From NCBI GenBank assembly GCA_959347315.1, contig OY365817.1, forward strand, positions 5,592,231 to 5,656,230: a stretch of 64,000 nt of DNA, written 5' to 3'. This DNA is from Bimastos eiseni. Lineage: Eukaryota; Annelida; Clitellata; Crassiclitellata; Lumbricidae. The notes under the pieces were generated by a model. It saw nothing but the letters and a program-made list of their open reading frames with translations, had not been told where the DNA came from and made no database searches. How positions within the stretch are numbered: position 1 is the first letter of the stretch; each line of letters opens with the position of its first letter. Below are positions 57,901 through 64,000 of the stretch, one piece after another. The position numbers and the translations under genes are program-made.

Positions 57901-58288
57901 GTTGAAATGAGAAGACATCATTATTCCTGTTACAACAGCATATGCATTCACATGGCGCAAATGATACGTTGTAGGATTATCCAACGGTCTGCTCTCATTC
58001 TCCAGGCTCCTCATTGGCTTCTTGATAACGACCACCTGTGTCTCGCACATGCTCTTGTGATGTGGTCTTTCTCCTAGATTTCAGCAGGGGAACATCGCTG
58101 AGACTGAGTGAATAATGCAATTGACATTGTTGCTGCTGCTGTCTCTCGTTCTTGAGTAGCTGAATATTGCCAACACTGTACGTCAAATCTCACAGAGATT
58201 AACAGATCGTTTTATGTGTTCCAGTGGTAACTCTATTCTTCCTATATAAAGAATGAGGCAACTGATCTCTGCTTTGACTAAGTACTAT

Positions 58289-58447
58289 TCATTGACAGAG
58301 TCTTTTCTTTCTGTGCTGACTCTTATTTAAGCAAATATGTGCTGTTTCATCTGAATAAGAAGATGTTCTATAATACACCAATAATTGATTCTGTTGGTTT
58401 TTTTCATTGAATGAATTTTTCTGGAAGGGTTTCCTCAGGAGAGGTGC

Positions 58448-58479
<32 letters not shown>

Positions 58480-61122
58480 ATCCAGGCAGTCGACATCCGA
58501 CATCCTGAGTCGGATTGTTTTCCAAAGACAACATCTCCTTATCACAGACAGTGTCTGTCCTGGAAAGGCAGTGAGTTTGATCACGGAGGAAACTCTGCTG
58601 TACAAAGTTCTGCATGGCCACGAGGGCGCCTACGTTTCTGCTGCCATCTGTTGATCGCTCGCTGTCACTCCATTGCTCCTCAGGATCTATACTCTGAGAC
58701 TGACAGATGCTCTTGTTATTCATACTCTGTCCATCGCATGTTTCAAAGTGATTGCCAGAAATGGGACTGCTGTGGCTGCTGCATATACTATCGCTATTTG
58801 CATCTGAGGAAGTGTTGCAGTGGTCTTCCATCACTGAAACATGCTTAACGGATGCTGTGTGATATTCGTTGTCTGAAAGCCTTGCTTCACTTGGATCTTG
58901 TCTCCGAACCTTTCTCTGAGAATCGGTTCTTTCAGAAATATTACAGTTCAACCTAGGTCGCTTATGACCGTGTTTTGTTTTCAGAGACGGCTGGATGCTT
59001 TCTGGAGCAGATCTGATGCAGGCACTTTCTCTGATGAAAGGAATTTGGCTCAAGAGTTGTTTCTCCTTCTTCTGCTCTTCTGAGCTGGAGTCTTCAGTTT
59101 CATCGAATGAATCCAATGTTGAACAGATAGAAGATGGTCTTTGCTGCTGCTGCTGCCACCGCTGCTGCTGCTGCTGGTCTACCATTGGATCTGGAATGAG
59201 GTTGAGGTAATGCGCCATCTGGAATATATGAACAGTCAGTTCCGACAGAGACGGAAAGCAAAGACGACATTCGATGCAGCACAGGATGTTGCTCTGCAGA
59301 TCTTTAAATCTTTGGTTCAGCAGAGTGCTCTGTCCACGCACCATCGACGACTGTAAGGCACCATCGCTTACATCTGTCTTCACGCAGGTGTACCTCGATA
59401 GACGCTTGTGAGCTGTCAGCATCTCGGACATTGCACTAGGTACGCATCTCAACACACCAGGTGATAATGGGCTCAACAGACCAGGATAGTCTTGGCTGTC
59501 TTCTTGTCTACTTAGAGATATTGGTTTGCATGAATTGTCAACATAAACCAGCAGTTGAGTAGGACTTCTGATTACATTTCCTGCACAGTCTGTTGACCTT
59601 CTACCCCCATCAGCAGACAATCTGGATGATTCCAAAAGGTCTTTTGACTGATGGTTACTTCTTCTGCCTTCTTTAGACAATGATGTGTATACTTTCCATG
59701 ACAATGAGCTCGTAGATTCTTCTGGCGCAATCAGTTCAGGATGACATGGATCTGAAAAGGGAAACCTTGACTTAGAACTTAGGACTGTGTCTGAATGCAG
59801 CCAAACTCCTACTTGGTCAAGGATGGCAGATTTGGCTCCAAATTTCTGTTCAAGACATTCAAGCGACGAAAATTCAGTGGAGTCGGAAGAGTTGGCGGCG
59901 TTGAAGAGCATTGACGACGATGAGTAACTGCTGACCGGTGATGAGTCGTTTGTCTTCTTCGAAAGATCAAGTGGAAGGTCAGCGTTGATGATATTGGCGT
60001 TAGTTGTGGCCAGTGGCTGTGGCTGTGCGAGTGAAGTCGTCTTCCCGATGAGATGAACGGAAGAAGCTGGAGCCAGCAGCTGGCAGTATCTGTCCACACA
60101 CGAATCAATGGAGCCAATGCTCTTCTCTTCCAGCTGTGATATCCTGCGACAGCTGGTCATCAGTTTCGACTGGCTGTTGCTGGAAACATGAGCAACAGAC
60201 GCCACAAATGACTTGAGTTGCTTTACAATGTTGGTAGATTCTTTTGCTGATGAAGGACCAAAGACCTCCTCCTCCTCCTCCTCTTCATGTCCTCTGCCAA
60301 ATGAATACTTGTTGTCTTGGCTGTTTCTGCTTTGATTGTTCTGTGGAAAATCAGTTCTGTTTCTGGTCACAACCGTTTCATCTTCAGTCTTGTGGTCAAC
60401 TGAATCAACTGACTTTGCACTTGACGAACAACTCTTCGTCAGCAGATGAGGGACGCCAGCGAAGTCAGGCTCTTTGTTAGTAGAGTCGACTGAATCATCG
60501 TCAAACCCATCTTCAACTTCTGTATTGCAAGTCAGGTTAACACTTGGCATATTTTCACAGAGAAAACTTCTATTTGGCTTCACATTAAGTAGCTTTGCTT
60601 GTGCATCAAACTGCACTGGAATGCTCTTACACTGCACTGCTAATTCATTCGATTCCTTTCCATCATATGTTGCCTTCAGATACTCTACATCAGATCTCTT
60701 TGGTTCCAATTGCAATAATTTTGTTTTCATGATATGTGCTGAAACTTTGCAATCAAGTATGACTGCATTTATTTTGTCTGTGTATGCATGGCAATTGCCA
60801 TCCTTAAAATCTTCCACAGGACAACTACCTACTGATCCGAAGTCACTGCCTACAGTCTTCTGAAGGGAATGTGTTCTTTTACAGTCAAGTGAGCTGAGAA
60901 GAAGATCTTGCTTTACAAGTTCAATTTTGCCTCGATTCTCAGTTGTGGAGTCTGCAGTCATCTGGTTATTTGCCTCATTCTGGTTGGGAGTGTCTGGTGC
61001 AGCAAGTGCAAAGTCATTCTCAGAGTCTTCAGTCTGATGCCACTTAGCAGATGCCAAGTGCTGCTGCTGCTGCTTCAATCTCTTCTGCTTCAGCACATTA
61101 TCATCATGAAAGTCAATAGCAT
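58289..61122 (-). CDS. Large exon of a C2H2 zinc-finger protein (teashirt-like?)
   Basis: A 2834-base open exon on the minus strand. It starts after a strong acceptor (CTTTTTCATTTGCAG at about 61137-61123) and enters in phase 1; the open frame beyond has no ATG start, so an upstream exon is required. Landmarks: poly-Q KQQQQHL near the start; an acidic run of seven Glu near 60275; PLDLSKK near 59970, a CtBP corepressor-binding type motif; one finger CIECRLCFPSLSELTVHIFQ-MAH at about 59205-59280 with C-x2-C-x12-H-x5-H spacing; Gln runs around 59150; a KRPR/RKVRR basic patch (likely nuclear localisation) near 58900-58990; an Ala run near 58450. The finger's SLSELTVH...HY form resembles teashirt-family fingers, which are transcriptional repressors. 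Only one finger is present, so the family call is tentative. Stop TGA at 58291-58289. Confidence 0.75.
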
Positions 61123-61159
61123 CTGCAAATGAAAAAGATAACTCAGTCTTTCCAAACAA

Positions 61160-62240
61160 TCCAAAACGAATAAAGCAAATACTAAGACAATAACATCAGC
61201 TACAGTAACTTGATAATCTTTGCCTACGACTGAGGTGAGGCCTCATTCTAGCTGGGGATTGTAATGAGTACACTGGCCATAAACCCTCAGTGGGAAGATG
61301 AGATGGCAAGGGTAGACATATACCCACTTCTGGTTAAATAAGTATCATATATGGATGCTATACAGATGTAATACAGACGTTATAGCCAAATTTGCATCAG
61401 GTCAGTTCACTATTGACAGCTGGTTAATGAAACACTGAAGATGAAAGCTTTCAAGAACTGACAACGACGATGTTCTCTGCATCTTAATACCATCCATGAT
61501 AGATTTTTAATTTGATCACTCTTGGGTGTAAAGTACAAGCAACTTTATTTTCTTAGCCTTGGCATATGAGAGCAGCAGACGTCATCTCATCTTTCCATCA
61601 CTGACCAATGGTCAGTCTAATCATTAAAACCACATTGGTCAGGGAGCAGAGATGGAGCAGAAATCTTGAAGTGAATTTTCTTTTTCTGTGTTGTGGATTT
61701 GAAGCCCTAACCTCTCGGTTGACAATCCAGTATGCTAACCCCTAGACTACCATTCAGAGAACCCCAGATAGGTGTGCAGCTGAATGATATATGTCCATTG
61801 ATTGTCCAGTTAATCTGCATGTAAGTGAAATGGTTTGAGATCTGTATGTGATGTATTCTGTTAACCCTTTAATGCCAAACTGCATTGCTTCCTCATTCGT
61901 TTTAGTACACTTTCAGCATTAAAGAGTCAACTAACCAGTGAAAGTCTTCAATCTGAAGAGTGCGACTATGGTGTATGATTAGTCATCGTCTAATCACCAC
62001 AATTAGCTATTGTCTGGAGGCACCCCATCTTACCTCATGGAGAGATTGAAGAAAAGAGAGAAGAAAAGTTCCCTGCTCTGGATGGAGAGAGGACATGTTG
62101 TCTCCTGTTTTTTCCCTGGACAGACGAAGATGAGTTGATATTGACTTTATACAGAAAGATTTTTCAAATGTGGGTTTAACACTTTGGTGATTTAAGCAAG
62201 CTGCATCTACTTTTATGTTAACTTAATGACAGATCAACAG
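61160..62240. other. Unassigned, with a tRNA-like SINE remnant
   Basis: The minus strand around 61750-61690 reads TGGTAGTCTAGGGGTTAGCA, then a GTC-like anticodon position and GGTTAGGGCTTCAAATCC. This resembles the A and B boxes of a tRNA, but the stems pair poorly, so it is a tRNA-derived SINE fragment or tRNA pseudogene at best. The upstream exon of the zinc-finger gene was not found here. Confidence 0.4.
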
Positions 62241-62244
62241 ATGT

Positions 62245-62402
<158 letters not shown>

Positions 62403-62947
62403 CAGTGAGATAGGCAGACATACTGACAGACAGAACAATTAACATCTGAGTGTACAGCATGCATTTTAAAACTAGGAACTAGTTTTAACTACCAAGGCCG
62501 GCATCTTCATTAATAGATTAAATCTATGGTCCTACTCGACCTTCCCCTTGGTTTGGTAATTCTTTGCTGAAGATTGATACAGTCACCTGCCGTTGATACA
62601 CTGACCCCTCACTAGAACTCGTGAGCCACATCTGGCAAAGATTCATTTCCATTGGTGAATTCATCATTTGGCCAATCTAGTAGTTCACTTGTGATGAAAC
62701 AAACTTCTGTTCGAACAGTTCTGTTTGGCCAACATTCGATGAGTCGCTGCAAGCGAAGCCTCAAGACGACCTCATCCTACACGTTTTTAAAACAACTCTC
62801 TTCTGTTACAATCGCCATTGAGTCTTCCTTTCGGCCATAGCTATACTACAACGTTCCTGTTCGATATAGCTGACGATTTTTGCAACTACACACTTGGACG
62901 AACAGATATTCTTAGTTCACCGCAGTCAACCTCAATACCACGTCACC

Positions 62948-63036
62948 TTCTTCACATTCTTCTTCACATTCTTCTTTGCATTCTTCTTTGCATTCTTCTT
63001 TGCATTCTTCTTTGCATTCTTCTTTGCATTCTTTTG
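62948..63036. repeat. 12-bp CTTCTTTGCATT tandem repeat
   Basis: Seven to eight copies of CTTCTTTGCATT/CTTCTTCACATT, followed by AACAATAAAG. The frame through it only repeats a four-residue block. Confidence 0.93.
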
Positions 63037-63059
63037 ACGGTTCAACAATAAAGTGATGC

Positions 63060-64000
63060 ATTTTCTTTTGCATTATGTGCCTTCTCCTTGATTTCTCTTA
63101 AAATGTATCCCTTGTATAAATGTTTGTATGAAACACACAGAATAGTTATTTTGTCTCTGGAAGAGAGCAATCTAAGAATTCGGTTTAGGACTTTAGTGAA
63201 AAGGAAATAATTTAGCATTCAATCAAATCCTCAGACTCTGCTATTTATGGTAATGGAATGAGGAGGACCTTCTGACATCTGCTTTGACCCTTTTCAAGGA
63301 AAAACCTTTGCAATTGTCCCCAAAGTAATCACTTCATCCAATAAAATTTTACTGCACATTCCATCCTTCTCCTTTTGGGGTGAATAACTGGAATTTCCGG
63401 TCATTTGAGTATTTATGAAGACAGTTAAGCACATGGTTCTCTGGATGATAATAGCTGCCTCTTCCTTCTTTTACCTATGTGTGTGTGCATGTCTCTCTCT
63501 TTCTTTCTCTCTCTATCTCTATCTACCTTTGCACCTGTGCCTCTGGCTCTTCCTCTTCACTCTATGTCTCTCTCTCTCTCTATCATATTGTCTCTGTTTC
63601 TGTCTCTGCTGCTCTGCTCTGCCCTGCATGTGGCAAATAAATTATAAATTGCCTGCCTTAGCATCTCTTCCACAGAAGAAGACTGGTGCGGACGCTGCTG
63701 CAACAAATTCCTCATAATAAAAGCAGTTATTCTAATCACCAAATTGCAATGACACTATATCTTGCTTCAGCCATTGTGTGGACCAGTCACTTCTGTGTAG
63801 TGCTTATGGATCAGCCACTCCTGTGCTCATGGAGTCGTAGGACATGATCACATTGAGACAGGTGCAATTTGAGAGCAACATTTTGAAGCAAAGTGTCCAT
63901 CTTATACCATGTAAATTCTTGAATAATTTTGGCTGTCTATGGCCAGTGACTGAGTCCCTGTAAGCACAAAACTGTTCTGCCAATGTGTTTATATTTCCGT
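63060..64000. other. Right-end anonymous sequence
   Basis: Contains a TCTCTCTTTCTTTCTC-type run at 63490-63530 and TCTCTCTCTCTC near 63570. No gene is recognised up to the window edge. Confidence 0.5.

Noticed and set aside
58289..61159. Start of the zinc-finger protein at 61159
   Set aside because: The codon there is TTG, not ATG, and a strong acceptor ends at 61123, so the first 12 codons of the open frame are probably intron.
61690..61750. Functional tRNA gene on the minus strand
   Set aside because: A- and B-box-like sequences are present but the acceptor and anticodon stems do not pair; better read as a SINE or pseudogene remnant.

Overview
The window looks like gene-sparse nuclear DNA from an invertebrate animal. 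It has short exons with GT-AG introns, long AT-rich introns, many microsatellites and minisatellites, decayed non-LTR retrotransposons (LINEs) on both strands, and many small DNA transposons with intact target-site duplications. Nothing suggests bacteria, plastid or mitochondrion. I cannot name the species; a marine deuterostome or a lophotrochozoan would fit.

Three protein-coding loci can be supported. (1) A naked cuticle homologue (Nkd, the Dishevelled-binding Wnt antagonist) lies on the + strand at 3560-34912. I rebuilt it as eight coding exons whose phases all fit, giving 626 residues: an N-terminal myristoylation signal, an SPEG motif, an EF-hand split by an intron, a YLDLAGIENYT block and a His-rich tail. 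A GC-rich stretch at about 2240-2968 is the likely promoter and 5' leader, and a long CT tract forms the polypyrimidine tract of the last 5'UTR intron. (2) A + strand coiled-coil gene at about 43022-53623 has six phase-compatible exons and ends in a sequence very like the C-terminus of the ciliary transition-zone protein CEP290. Only about 245 residues are visible and Nkd lies directly upstream, so this is either a short CEP290-tail gene or a rearrangement. (3) A single 2.8-kb exon on the - strand (58289-61122) encodes a low-complexity nuclear-type protein with a PLDLSKK CtBP-type motif and one C-x2-C-x12-H-x5-H zinc finger resembling the teashirt type.

Layout: 1-1174 tetranucleotide tandem array; 1790-2140 polypyrimidine block; 2240-34912 Nkd. 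The 12-kb third and 11-kb fifth Nkd introns are packed with minisatellites, LINE pieces and DNA transposons, and the sixth holds a 2-kb G-rich minisatellite with higher-order structure. 35-43 kb is intergenic with LINEs interrupted by hAT-like insertions. 43-54 kb is the CEP290-tail gene, with nested transposons in its introns. 54-58 kb is intergenic with a LINE 3' end and a hAT-like element. 58.3-61.1 kb is the zinc-finger exon. 61-64 kb is mostly anonymous sequence with a GATA array.

The mobile elements are unusually readable. I found six non-autonomous hAT-like elements with 8-bp duplications at 23440, 27179, 40118, 44508, 50169 and 57059, another probable one at 40947, and two TTAA-flanked piggyBac-like elements at 7620 and 50282. 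The second of these is nested inside a hAT copy.
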